Below, piece after piece: positions 1 through 8,922 of a stretch of DNA of 64,000 bases (positions are counted from its first letter, which is position 1; every line of letters begins with the position of its first letter). The translations under genes were made by a program, and so were the position numbers. This DNA comes from CAWVWD01 sp965662365 (GTDB lineage Bacteria > Bacteroidota > Bacteroidia > Chitinophagales > Saprospiraceae): positions 36,899-100,898 of the forward strand of contig CBFIHR010000006.1 of the NCBI GenBank assembly GCA_965662365.1, written 5' to 3'. Under the pieces are notes generated by a model. It had not been told where the DNA came from. It was given only the letters and a program-made list of their open reading frames with translations, and searched no databases.

Positions 1-219
1 TATTTTCAGTATTCTCTTACTCAAATAATTTTCTACACATTTCTAATTTAGAAATGATTACAGAAGTTACATCAACAAGTTCCAGTTGATTCGAGTATAA
101 AACGGATAATTTATTGACAGTGCAAGTGATCGTACTGCTTCAACTTTTATGAACCGAGTTCGAGTATCAAATGCTATGTTGATAGTATTTAGTAGTCGTA
201 CAAACAAATTATATTGCAT

Positions 220-582
220 ATGGATATTGACAAAAAATTAAAAAAAGCGCGTGAAAAAGCAATGGATTGGGTAACAACAAAAGGGTATTCTTCGATTAAA
301 GCGACATTTGATGAAGAGTTTAATGACCCGAAAGCGTTTATTTCTGACGGAGAAGCCGTTTTGCCTGCAATTACGGCAGAGTCCGAAACTGGTAAATCTT
401 ACTTTGAGATTGCTCAAAAGACGAGTAAAAAGCAAAAGTTAATTACGAAATGGAAATTATTCAGTATGCTGGCTAAGCGTAAAAATGGACAATTTGTTAT
501 CTTTGCACCACACGGGCATAAGACGTTTGCTCAGCGAATCATTGAGAATTACAGGATTTCAGCAAAAGTGATTTCTATATAA
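220..582 (+). CDS. Conserved-looking hypothetical protein (120 aa)
   Basis: I do not recognise this family. The protein is small, Lys-rich and soluble. It has no signal peptide, membrane segment or Cys. A basic N-terminal helix (KKLKKAREK) is followed by an acidic stretch and then a C-terminal basic half (TSKKQKLITKWK). The ATG at 220 is preferred over an in-frame TTG two codons upstream. It stands alone; the next clear element is an intrinsic terminator about 100 bp downstream. The ORF is credible because its codon usage resembles the neighbours, but the function is unknown. Confidence 0.6.
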   Translation: MDIDKKLKKAREKAMDWVTTKGYSSIKATFDEEFNDPKAFISDGEAVLPAITAESETGKSYFEIAQKTSKKQKLITKWKLFSMLAKRKNGQFVIFAPHGHKTFAQRIIENYRISAKVISI

Positions 583-681
583 ATGGTTTGAGATTTGACT
601 GCTTTGTTGTCCGAAGTCCAATATTCGATAAATTAACAGCAAAGCTATCAGAAATCGCCTGTCCCAAAATTTCGGGAAGAC

Positions 682-722
682 CGACCTTCTAAGTTATATG
701 CTTAGGAGGTCGATTTTATTTT
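682..722 (+). terminator. Intrinsic terminator downstream of the 220-582 gene
   Basis: A 12-bp stem (682-693 pairs with 701-712, one G-U pair) encloses a 7-nt loop and is followed by ATTTTATTTT. It lies about 100 bp after the stop codon, so the transcript would have a long 3' tail. Confidence 0.6.
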
Positions 723-864
723 AGGATTGTTTTAACCCTTTTGTTCAGATATTTATACTATGTTACCAATAAATTTTCAAATACATTTGGCCATTCATAT
801 TTTATCACGTTTAAAAAGTTAGATATCTTTATTTAATAATTAAAATTAATGAATATTTCACTGT

Positions 865-2301
865 ATGAATATTTCAAAAATCCTTGTGATTACGCTATTT
901 TGCGTAAGTTATAGTGTGCTTTCGTTTGCTCAAGACCGTGCGGTTGTCTTCGGAAAAGTCAAGAATCCTTTGACTCGTGTCGTGAAGCTAAAGTATAATG
1001 AAAATGTGATAAATGGCTCGCAAGTCGTCATGGAAACAGATGTTGATTTTAATGGTGATTATGCCGTAGCTATTGATATCAATCAGCCTATGCCTGTTTT
1101 ATTAGAATATAATAACAAGGAAATGTTATTGTTTCTAAGTCCCGGCAATCGTTTAGAACTAAATTTTGACAATTTAGATTTTTATAATTCGATGGAGTTT
1201 AGCGGTTTAGGTTTTAATGATAATTCTTTCATACATCGTTACATTTTGAAATACGGCATGCGAGATGTATTTAAAGAAGTTATTGTTTTTCCAAGTATTT
1301 CTGTAGCTGATTCGATTTATAATCGCATGAACGAATTGTCGCCTGATGATTTTACAAGGTATATTACAGAGCATCAAAATTCAGAGCGACAGTTTTATGA
1401 AAATGATCCGATTCAGGGAGATTTATCATTGGAGCTAAAGGCTTACTACGAAGCAATGGTGACTTATAAATGGGCAGGTTATTTGTTCGCTTACGCTAAT
1501 ATGCGGCAAAAACGCAATGAAGTAATGCCTGATGAGTTTTATATATTTCTGTGGGATTTAGAAATAAGTAGTGACGAAGCCATAATGCAGCCTGCTTATG
1601 GTGCATTTTTGGATATTTATTTGGATTATGCCTTTAAGTCAATGCACGGTGACTCAATTACAGATAAAATTCAGAAATTCGCACTAATGTTTGAGTTGGC
1701 AGAAATGCAGCTTAGTGGTTTTGCAGAAGAATATATGTTGGGTCGATTATTAGCACGGACGATTAAGCCAACGAATATTCCTTTTATTATGGCTTATTAT
1801 CAAAAGTTTGAAAAAATAAGTGTCGTAAATAGCTACCGAAAAGCTGTTCAAGATGTGTACGAAAGAGCGGTTGCATTTTCTGATAAACAAGCCGCACCAG
1901 AATTTGTCCTACAAAATCCAGAAGGCGATATGATTTCTTTGGTGGACTTACAAGGTAAATTGGTTTATATCAGTTTTTGGGCAAGTTGGTGTCAGCCGTG
2001 TTTGAAAGAGCAGGAGGCTTCGTTGAGCAATCGAGTAGCGTTACAAGATAAAGATATTGTATTTTTGTATATTTCGGTTGATGATAAAGAGGAAGATTGG
2101 AAGCGGTTTTTAGAACGTAAACCGAACTATGGCATTAATGTCTGGGCAAAAGGTCGAGGTAATGAAGTCACTCGTTCTTACAACGTGATTAGTTTACCGC
2201 ATTACTTTTTGTTAGATAAACAAGGGCGCTTTATTACTGATTTCAAAAAAGCTTCTGATCCGGATTTTATATTTAATATTCGACGATTATTAGAACAGTA
2301 A
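865..2301 (+). CDS. Secreted TlpA/ResA-like thioredoxin-fold protein
   Basis: A 478-residue exported protein. Residues 1-22 form a signal peptide ending SFAQ. A long N-terminal region (about 25-330) resembles the DUF4369-like beta and helical segments that precede thioredoxin domains in Bacteroidota. Residues about 335-478 form a TlpA/AhpC-TSA-type thioredoxin fold with the redox motif WCQPC (Cys376 and Cys379) and the cis-Pro loop ISLPHYF. The likely role is periplasmic thiol-disulfide exchange, for example during cytochrome or outer-membrane protein maturation; the specific substrate cannot be read from sequence. A strong hairpin follows the stop. The family call is firm and the partner is unknown. 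Confidence 0.85.
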   Translation: MNISKILVITLFCVSYSVLSFAQDRAVVFGKVKNPLTRVVKLKYNENVINGSQVVMETDVDFNGDYAVAIDINQPMPVLLEYNNKEMLLFLSPGNRLELNFDNLDFYNSMEFSGLGFNDNSFIHRYILKYGMRDVFKEVIVFPSISVADSIYNRMNELSPDDFTRYITEHQNSERQFYENDPIQGDLSLELKAYYEAMVTYKWAGYLFAYANMRQKRNEVMPDEFYIFLWDLEISSDEAIMQPAYGAFLDIYLDYAFKSMHGDSITDKIQKFALMFELAEMQLSGFAEEYMLGRLLARTIKPTNIPFIMAYYQKFEKISVVNSYRKAVQDVYERAVAFSDKQAAPEFVLQNPEGDMISLVDLQGKLVYISFWASWCQPCLKEQEASLSNRVALQDKDIVFLYISVDDKEEDWKRFLERKPNYGINVWAKGRGNEVTRSYNVISLPHYFLLDKQGRFITDFKKASDPDFIFNIRRLLEQ

Positions 2302-2308
2302 TTCTTAG

Positions 2309-2358
2309 GTGTGAAGTATAAAGTGTGAACGGAGCAGTTTTTACTTTATATTTCACAC
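2309..2358. terminator. Long inverted repeat after the thioredoxin gene
   Basis: 16-bp arms (2309-2324 and 2343-2358) with one G-U pair and an 18-nt loop, 8 bp after the stop codon. There is no proper T tract. It could terminate transcription or stabilise the 3' end, and it ends 16 bp before the next GTG start. Confidence 0.5.
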
Positions 2359-2374
2359 GCATATTTAAAAAAAC

Positions 2375-2812
2375 GTGATTACACTCGATTATTTAAACGA
2401 AAAATTACCAGATTACGGTTACGTATTGCAAGAAAACACCGACACGCCTGTTTTTATTAAAAAAGTAAATCATCGGAATTTTCGGGAAAAAATGGCATTT
2501 TCTGTCATTTTTATCACCTTAGATAAATATACTGTGACGATCGAAGGCATGAACGAAATGCTGATTCGTCGGGCTGTCGATGCTGGTGCGATTGAGATTC
2601 CTGATTTAGAAACTTTCAACCTGTTGCGAGATATTATTTACGATACGACAATTGATACCAGCATCAAGGCTTTCGAAACGATTTTTCATTTTTTTGAGCA
2701 ACAAGTTGAGGCTTTACAAAAGCCTAATTTTGGCAGCGATGAATATGAAACTGCCCTCAAAAATATGCGCTTATTAGTCGATGCGGCTAATGATGCACCG
2801 GTCGAAGGTTAA
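2375..2812 (+). CDS. Hypothetical cytosolic protein (145 aa)
   Basis: I do not recognise the family. It is an acidic soluble protein with predicted alpha/beta character in the first 60 residues (VIFITLDKYTVTIEG) and a helical C-terminal half. No Cys pair, signal peptide or membrane helix is visible. GTG at 2375 is the only good start; the first internal Met would delete a quarter of the protein. It is followed by a long hairpin at 2840-2894, so it is probably a single-gene transcript or the end of one. Confidence 0.6.
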   Translation: MITLDYLNEKLPDYGYVLQENTDTPVFIKKVNHRNFREKMAFSVIFITLDKYTVTIEGMNEMLIRRAVDAGAIEIPDLETFNLLRDIIYDTTIDTSIKAFETIFHFFEQQVEALQKPNFGSDEYETALKNMRLLVDAANDAPVEG

Positions 2813-2839
2813 CTTTAAAAATATGGTTTGAACGGCTTG

Positions 2840-2894
2840 AAACGGATTTTTTATCTATCAATCTTAAGTAAAATTGATGGAGAAAAATCCGTTT
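2840..2894. terminator. Hairpin terminator between 2375-2812 and the YjbR gene
   Basis: Perfect 12-bp arms (2840-2851 and 2883-2894) extend inward through a second partly paired segment (around 2853-2862 with 2873-2880). Its right arm ends one base before an in-frame GTG at 2896, which argues that this GTG is not the start of the following gene. Confidence 0.55.
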
Positions 2895-2922
2895 AGTGTC
2901 CTCATCAAAGACTACCGATAAA

Positions 2923-3279
2923 ATGAATATTGAAGAATTTAGAAATTATTGTTTATCCAAGAAAGGAGTCACCGAAAATTTTCCTTTTGATGAGGTGACC
3001 TTAGTTTTTAAGGTGATGAACAAAATATTTGCTTTAACGAATTTGAAAAATATTGAATTATCAGTTAATTTAAAATGTAACCCAGACTGGGCCATTGAGT
3101 TGCGAGAAGTACACCCCGAAGTTCAACCAGGATATCACATGAACAAAAAGCATTGGAATACCGTTGCTTTCGAGGAGTCTTTGAATGATGATTTCTTAGA
3201 AAAATTGATTGACCATTCTTATGATTTGGTCGTCGCAAAGCTCAAAAAAGCAGATAGAGAATTTTTGAATGGTTTGTAG
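2923..3279 (+). CDS. MmcQ/YjbR family protein
   Basis: A 118-residue protein of the MmcQ/YjbR family (double-wing, CyaY-like fold). Typical features are the N-terminus MNIEEFRNYCLSKKGV, a central F-K-V-M-N-K-IFAL strand pair, and the C-terminal block GYHMNKKHWNTV followed by a helix. Members are often annotated DNA-binding, but no single biochemical role is established. I chose ATG 2923 over GTG 2896 because family members begin at this point and because a terminator hairpin abuts the GTG. It appears monocistronic. Confidence 0.85.
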   Translation: MNIEEFRNYCLSKKGVTENFPFDEVTLVFKVMNKIFALTNLKNIELSVNLKCNPDWAIELREVHPEVQPGYHMNKKHWNTVAFEESLNDDFLEKLIDHSYDLVVAKLKKADREFLNGL

Positions 3280-3411
3280 ATTGTAGTGATTAGTAAAGTC
3301 AACGCCTCAACAATTTTTTCTAAGCAACAAAGCAGCGTCTTCCGTTATCATTTCAATGAATTTGATAAAGCTCACCAACGAACACATCACCAACAAACGA
3401 ATCATTAAGTA

Positions 3412-4467
3412 ATGAAATACGATTACATCATAGTAGGTCAAGGTATTGCGGGAACATTATTGTCTCATTTTTTAATAAAAAACAAACAACGAATTTTAGT
3501 GATTGATAACGGATATTTGACGTCGTCTTCCAAAGTAGCGGCCGGAATTGTGAATCCAATTACAGGTCGTCGATATGTCAAATCTTGGATGTTTGATACC
3601 TTGTTGGACTTCGCACAACGAACTTATCGAGCATTGGACGAAAGTCTAAAAATCAATAGTTTTGAAGAGCGAAATATTGTTCGAGTTTTATTTAATAACA
3701 AAGAAGCGAATGATTATTACGCTCGTTCGGGCGAAATCGGCTACAGTAAATATATGCTCGAAAATGCAAAAATGACGGAATATGAATCGATTTTAAAGCC
3801 AGTTTTTAGCATCGGAGAAGTGACGCATTCTGGTAAGGTAAATTTGGGGGCAGTTATGTCTGCCTTTCGGCAAAAATTAGAAGCGAGCCATCAAATAATT
3901 ACCGAAGAGTTTGATTTTGAGGAACTTACGTTAAAAAAAGATACTATTCATTACAAAAATATTGAAGCTCAAAACATCATTTTTTGTGAAGGCATCAAAG
4001 GAACAGAAAATCCGTTTTTCAAATATTTACCATTTAACGGTGCAAAAGGTCAGGTTTTAATCGTTCGCATTCCGAATTTTAAACCAAAGAAAATATTCAA
4101 ACATCGGTTATTCTTTGTACCGTTAGAAGAGGATTTATTCTGGGTTGGCGCTACGAACGAAAATCAATATTCTGATAATTTACCTACCGAAAAAGGCCGC
4201 ATCAATTTAGAAAAGAAACTACAAAAAATCATTAATGTTCCTTACGAAATCATAGATCATCAAGCGGCTATTCGACCCAATGTAAAAGACCGACGACCAT
4301 TTATTGGACAACATCCGAAATTTGATAAAATGTTTATTTTCAATGGTTTAGGTACAAAAGGCTCTTCACTTGCCCCGTATTTTGCGAATCACTTCGTAGA
4401 ACATTTAGTACACCAAAAACCTTTGATGAAAGAGGTTAATATCGAACGATATAAAATTGAAAATTAA
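3412..4467 (+). CDS. FAD-dependent oxidoreductase (DAO family)
   Basis: A 351-residue flavoprotein of the D-amino-acid oxidase/glycine oxidase superfamily. The N-terminus has the dinucleotide-binding GQGIAG (residues about 8-13) followed by an acidic strand end (VIDNG). The C-terminal part has the second FAD-contact region, FIFNGLGTKGSSLAPY. The substrate domain in between contains VGATNENQYSD. The likely activity is oxidation of an amine or amino acid. Neighbours are an YjbR protein and a MATE exporter, which do not fix the substrate. No signal peptide is visible, so it is cytosolic. Confidence 0.85.
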   Translation: MKYDYIIVGQGIAGTLLSHFLIKNKQRILVIDNGYLTSSSKVAAGIVNPITGRRYVKSWMFDTLLDFAQRTYRALDESLKINSFEERNIVRVLFNNKEANDYYARSGEIGYSKYMLENAKMTEYESILKPVFSIGEVTHSGKVNLGAVMSAFRQKLEASHQIITEEFDFEELTLKKDTIHYKNIEAQNIIFCEGIKGTENPFFKYLPFNGAKGQVLIVRIPNFKPKKIFKHRLFFVPLEEDLFWVGATNENQYSDNLPTEKGRINLEKKLQKIINVPYEIIDHQAAIRPNVKDRRPFIGQHPKFDKMFIFNGLGTKGSSLAPYFANHFVEHLVHQKPLMKEVNIERYKIEN

Positions 4468-4565
4468 TTCAATATGACTATTTCGTTATTTCTGCTCACG
4501 AAGGTATGACGGAAAGTTTGGTTTTTAGGTTTGTGAGTTACTTACACAATTATTAATTAAAATCT

Positions 4566-5909
4566 ATGGCGAAGTCGCAATCCAAAGCACTTGGAACTGA
4601 AAAAATATCAAAATTATTGTTACAGCAAGCCGTGCCGGCATCTATCGGAATGTTGATTATGTCGATTTATGGCATTGTCGATACGATTTTTGTTGGTCGA
4701 TATGTTGGCGTATTAGGAATTGCAGCGATTACGGTGGTGATGCCGATTAGTTTTTTGATTTCATCTATCGGTATGGCGATTGGGATTGGTGGCGCTTCGA
4801 TGATTTCGAGGGCTTTAGGTGCAGATAATGCTGAAAAAACTAAAGACACTTTCGGAAATATGATTAGCCTAACTTTGTTGTTAGCGGGTGTAATTGTTTT
4901 CGCTGGTGTATTGTTTCAAGAACCGATTTTGAAGGCGTTCGGAGCAAAAGGTGATATTCTAGCACCTGCTAAAACCTATTTTAATATCATTCTAATTGGA
5001 GTTCCGGCATTAGCTTGGGCAATGATGACGAATAATGCGATTCGAGCCGAAGGAAAAGCAACGGTTGCCATGGTGACCATGCTTGTTCCTGCGATTTTGA
5101 ATATCATTTTAGATCCTATTTTTATTATTACCTTGGATATGGGTTTGGCTGGTGCTGCTTGGGCAACGTCGATTTCTTACTTTGCCAGTGCAGCCTTTAC
5201 GACTTGGTTTTTATTTTTATCGAAGCGTTCTGAGCTGGTTGTTGTGGCTAAAAACTTGATGCTAAAAATCGCTTTGGTGAAAGAGATTTTTTCGATTGGA
5301 ATTGTTACAATTGCTCGTCAAGGCACGGTTAGTTTATTAATGATAATTTTGAATAATTCGCTGTTTACGTATGGTAGCGAATCGTCGATTGCGGTCTATG
5401 GTATCATCAACCGAATGATGATGTTCGCTCTTTTTCCTGTAATTGGAATTATGCAAGGTTATCAACCTATTGCTGGTTATAATTATGGTGCGGGAAATAA
5501 GCGAAGGGTTTTAGATGTTATCAGTTTATCCATTAAATCTGGGACAATCATTGCGACAGGAATTTTTATATGTATTCTGGTATTTCCGTCCGCAATTACT
5601 TACGTTTTTACGAATGATGCAGAGTTATTGGCGGATACGCCTCGAGCAATGATGATTGCTTTTGCTGCAACGCCTTTGATTGCGGTTCAAATGGTTAGCT
5701 CGGCTTATTTTCAAGCGATTGGTAAAGCAGTTCCAGCTTTGTTGTTGACGTTGACGAAACAAGGTTTTTGTTTAATTCCTTTAATTTTGATTTTGCCACA
5801 TTTTATAGGAATTGATGGGATTTGGTGGTCCTTTCCTATTGCTGACGTGCTGTCGGCCGGGATTACGTATTGGTATTTACAAAAAGAGTTGAAGCGAACG
5901 ATGTATTGA
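4566..5909 (+). CDS. MATE family efflux transporter
   Basis: A 447-residue polytopic membrane protein with about 12 hydrophobic segments and the internal two-fold repeat of MATE (MatE) exporters. The first half begins QQAVPASIGMLIMSIYGIVDTIFVG and the second half repeats the pattern near FSIGIVTIARQGT. MATE proteins export cationic drugs or metabolites using Na+ or H+ gradients; the substrate is not readable here. A possible -7 element, TAGGTTTG (4526-4533), lies 33 bp upstream of the ATG, but I see no matching -33. It appears monocistronic. Confidence 0.9.
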   Translation: MAKSQSKALGTEKISKLLLQQAVPASIGMLIMSIYGIVDTIFVGRYVGVLGIAAITVVMPISFLISSIGMAIGIGGASMISRALGADNAEKTKDTFGNMISLTLLLAGVIVFAGVLFQEPILKAFGAKGDILAPAKTYFNIILIGVPALAWAMMTNNAIRAEGKATVAMVTMLVPAILNIILDPIFIITLDMGLAGAAWATSISYFASAAFTTWFLFLSKRSELVVVAKNLMLKIALVKEIFSIGIVTIARQGTVSLLMIILNNSLFTYGSESSIAVYGIINRMMMFALFPVIGIMQGYQPIAGYNYGAGNKRRVLDVISLSIKSGTIIATGIFICILVFPSAITYVFTNDAELLADTPRAMMIAFAATPLIAVQMVSSAYFQAIGKAVPALLLTLTKQGFCLIPLILILPHFIGIDGIWWSFPIADVLSAGITYWYLQKELKRTMY

Positions 5910-6126
5910 TTTTAGGGAACGGTAGGCTGCGTTCGGTTAAGTGGAGTTTTAGTTCTTCGAAACGTACTATTTTATAAAATGAGGCGAATACTGCTGATTG
6001 AAAACCAATTTCCTATTCGCTAAAATATATTCTTACAATTTTTTTTTATAATATTGTAAATTGTAGTGGAGGTAAATCGTATCAAATTTATTGGTGATTA
6101 CCTGCTATTTCTTACTTAAAACAAAG

Positions 6127-7536
6127 ATGAAAAAAACGAATAAATATATCAGATTATTAATTCATCAAGTTCGGCTACAATTCATGTGCATGGACATTTC
6201 GTGCATTTTGGTTCGTATTGGCTGGATTTTCTTTTTCCTCGCTGCTTGTTATCATTTATCGTATGCTCAAACAGATTCACGAACACTTTTTAATCAATCG
6301 ATTGATTACATTAATTGTGAGTTTGCACGACAATCTATCAAAGAATCTGATAAGGATATCTACGAACGTTACATCGCAGAATTTCCAAATTGTGGTGGTA
6401 TCGGTGATGATTTTGCACCGAAGTTATATGCTTTTTTGAAGGAAAATAATATGAGCGGAACAAAAAAGTTAGCTTCGACAATTAATGCTTTTAAAAAAGA
6501 ATACAATAATGAGTTTACGCCGGGTGATGAAATTGACGAAGAAGATATTTATAATGTAATTGAAAAAAAACTATTTTCGATACCTAAAATTAGAGATTTT
6601 AAGCAAAATCATCCCAGTTCATTTCCGACTTTACGTCAAAATATTATCAATCAGCTCCAGATGAATTTAGTACCTGATTTAATGATTGAAAATGGTCAAG
6701 ATGATGTGGTTGCTGTGCCTGAATTGACAGAAAATGAATATGCAGAACCTGACGAAAATTCGGATTATGATTACGTGGAAGAATTAGAAAATAACAACCC
6801 TAATCGATTTACCAGTCGAGATTACAGCGGTAGTGGCATTATTAGCCGTCGAGATATTTTATGGCTATTTTCTTTATTAATGTTTGGTTTGTTGGCGTTT
6901 TATTTTATTCGTAGCGTGATGCCTCGCTATACCGTAAGTCAGGACCTGCAATCGGTGCAAATTGATGACGATGAAACGAAAGCATTATTAGAAAAATTAA
7001 GTAAAAGAATTAATGATCTTAAAGAGGAGCATCACGACTTGAGGGAAGAGTTTAATCAATTGAATTTTCGGTATGATAACTTAGATAAAACAACCGATTT
7101 TAAGAAAAATGCAACGGATATCATCACGGAACAAGTCGAGCAAACTATTGAAGAAAATGCAGCGATAGAATCAGAAATAGATCTATTTGAAGAAGCTACG
7201 AATACTTTAATTCATGAGTTTTATTTTCCGATCCCAGAGCAAGATGGTAGCTTTAATATGAAGGAAATGGCCGAAGAGTTTCGTCGTACAGAAACGGTGT
7301 ACAAATTCCGATTATTAGATGATACAGGAACACAAGCCGAGTTCGAAATTATAGATGATGTCGCTACGATGTTGCGAGCCTTAGATGATCCCGACACTTA
7401 CCTCAAACCCGCTTGCCGTTCGAATGCGATCATTCCGATAAGTGCGACAAAAATTGTCACAGACGAAAAAGGTTTAGCGATTTATAATAATAATGAATGG
7501 CAAGTTGTAAGGAAGGCCTTGATTCATTATGTGTAA
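6127..7536 (+). CDS. Membrane-spanning hypothetical protein with coiled coil
   Basis: The layout, numbering from the upstream TTG-type frame at 6091, is as follows. A signal-like hydrophobic stretch ends around residue 60 (LSYAQ). An extracytoplasmic domain of about 180 residues is rich in acidic residues and has Cys76 and Cys101. A transmembrane helix spans about 256-273. A charged coiled coil covers about 292-330, and a C-terminal domain about 375-481 includes YLKPACRSN and ends NEWQVVRKALIHYV. The C-terminal domain resembles one I associate with other Bacteroidota envelope or zinc-ribbon proteins, but I cannot name it. The start is uncertain: ATG 6127 or the ATGs at 6184/6190, which sit closer to the hydrophobic stretch. 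The function is unknown. Confidence 0.65.
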   Translation: MKKTNKYIRLLIHQVRLQFMCMDISCILVRIGWIFFFLAACYHLSYAQTDSRTLFNQSIDYINCEFARQSIKESDKDIYERYIAEFPNCGGIGDDFAPKLYAFLKENNMSGTKKLASTINAFKKEYNNEFTPGDEIDEEDIYNVIEKKLFSIPKIRDFKQNHPSSFPTLRQNIINQLQMNLVPDLMIENGQDDVVAVPELTENEYAEPDENSDYDYVEELENNNPNRFTSRDYSGSGIISRRDILWLFSLLMFGLLAFYFIRSVMPRYTVSQDLQSVQIDDDETKALLEKLSKRINDLKEEHHDLREEFNQLNFRYDNLDKTTDFKKNATDIITEQVEQTIEENAAIESEIDLFEEATNTLIHEFYFPIPEQDGSFNMKEMAEEFRRTETVYKFRLLDDTGTQAEFEIIDDVATMLRALDDPDTYLKPACRSNAIIPISATKIVTDEKGLAIYNNNEWQVVRKALIHYV

Positions 7537-7657
7537 ATAGAAAATAATTGCTTTATTGATATTTTTTATCAAATACGTACTTTGTGCGATGTTCAAGAAG
7601 CGTTTTTTCCAAAAAAAGATATTTGCAAAGAAAAATAGATAGGTAAAAATTCCCACA

Positions 7658-7688
7658 TTGCCTATTCTCTTTAAAAGTCGTACCTTTG
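7658..7688 (+). promoter_or_regulatory. Bacteroidota-type promoter for the RluD-like gene
   Basis: TTG at 7658-7660 (-33 box) is separated by 20 bp from TACCTTTG at 7681-7688 (-7 box), fitting the Bacteroidota TTG-N17-23-TAnnTTTG pattern. Transcription would start near 7695, which rules out translation from the upstream in-frame TTG and fixes the ATG at 7718. Confidence 0.75.
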
Positions 7689-7717
7689 TGGAATTATTAA
7701 AAGTTAAACGATTCAAC

Positions 7718-8812
7718 ATGGCAAATCGATCTAAGACAGCATTTAGCAGCAAGAAGAAGGTAGAAGTGACAGATGATAATGGTGTCTCAGAGTTCTACGA
7801 AGAGCGTAGGATTATTGTAGATAAAGGACAACGACCATTGCGTATTGATAAGTTTTTAATGGATAAAATCGATAATATGACTCGAAATCGTATCCAAAAA
7901 GCAATTCAACACGGGACAGTACTGGTTGATGGCCGAACAGTGAAAGCCAATTTTAAAGTCTTACCTGAGCAAGAAATTAACATAAAAATTCCTCGTGCAA
8001 GTATTGCCGATAGAATTATTCCAGAAGATATTCCTTTAGATATTCGATATGAAGATGAGGATTTGATGGTGATTTATAAGCCGGCTGGTTTGGTAGTGCA
8101 TCCAGGTTATGGCAATCCGAGAGGAACGCTACTAAATGCCTTGGCGTACTATTTTGGTGATACCGGCGACAACTTGATGGAAGAGACGGAAGGATACTAC
8201 GATAGACCGTGGTTAATTCATCGAATCGATAAAGACACAACAGGATTAATGGTAATTGCAAAAAGTGAATTAGCAATGAATCATTTGTCCAAACAGTTCT
8301 TTAATCGTACGATTCATCGTCGATATACAGCCTTAGTTTGGGGCGAACCTTGGGACAACGAGGGGACAGTTATCGGTAATATTGCAAGACATCAGACAAA
8401 CCGAATGCAAATGGCGGTTTATGATGATGACTCGATTGGTAAACATGCGGTGACACATTATAAAGTTTTGGAGCGTCTGTATTATGTGAGTCTGATTGAA
8501 TGTAAGTTGGAAACTGGACGTACACACCAAATTCGTGTTCACATGAAGCATATTGGCCATACTTTATTTAATGATGCTCGTTATGGTGGCGATAGAATTT
8601 TGAAAGGAACGGTATTTACAAAGTATAAACGTTTTGTAGAAAATTGCTTTGAAATCTTGCCACATCAAGCCTTACACGCCAAAGAGTTAGGATTTATTCA
8701 TCCCCGAACTGGCGAGAAAATGTTCTTTGATGCACCTACTCCGGATTATTTTATAGCTTGTTTGGAAAGATGGCGGACGTACGTCGAAGGTCGCAAATCT
8801 CTATTAGAATAA
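7718..8812 (+). CDS. rluD: RluA-family 23S rRNA pseudouridine synthase (RluD-like)
   Basis: A 364-residue RluA-family pseudouridine synthase. An N-terminal S4 RNA-binding domain (RIDKFLMDKIDNMTRNRIQ) precedes the catalytic domain. That domain carries HRIDKDTTGLMVIAK with the catalytic Asp, VVHPGYG upstream of it, and the closing motif LETGRTHQIRVH. It isomerises uridines in helix 69 of 23S rRNA if it is a true RluD; the RluA, RluC and RluD groups are hard to separate by eye, but the S4 domain and length favour RluD. Start ATG 7718 follows from the promoter. A bidirectional terminator lies just downstream. Confidence 0.9.
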   Translation: MANRSKTAFSSKKKVEVTDDNGVSEFYEERRIIVDKGQRPLRIDKFLMDKIDNMTRNRIQKAIQHGTVLVDGRTVKANFKVLPEQEINIKIPRASIADRIIPEDIPLDIRYEDEDLMVIYKPAGLVVHPGYGNPRGTLLNALAYYFGDTGDNLMEETEGYYDRPWLIHRIDKDTTGLMVIAKSELAMNHLSKQFFNRTIHRRYTALVWGEPWDNEGTVIGNIARHQTNRMQMAVYDDDSIGKHAVTHYKVLERLYYVSLIECKLETGRTHQIRVHMKHIGHTLFNDARYGGDRILKGTVFTKYKRFVENCFEILPHQALHAKELGFIHPRTGEKMFFDAPTPDYFIACLERWRTYVEGRKSLLE

Positions 8813-8826
8813 ATATAAAAAATAAC

Positions 8827-8876
8827 AACCGCTTCGTTTCTTTGATCTAAATACTTATTTCAAAAACGAAGCGGTT
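8827..8876. terminator. Bidirectional terminator between rluD and the exonuclease gene
   Basis: Perfect 13-bp arms (8827-8839 and 8864-8876) with a 24-nt loop sit between convergent genes. The minus-strand tail is GTTATTTTT and the plus-strand tail is ATATTTC, so termination is likely stronger on the minus strand. Confidence 0.7.
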
Positions 8877-8922
8877 ATATTTCATATTGACGCTGTATGC
8901 TTGCTATTATTTTGATGACTTC

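Noticed and set aside
1..213. Start of the window
   Set aside because: No feature could be supported in the first 213 bp; no ORF or hairpin of note.
7658..7717. Upstream start for the RluD-like gene
   Set aside because: It overlaps the consensus promoter; ATG 7718 is used.
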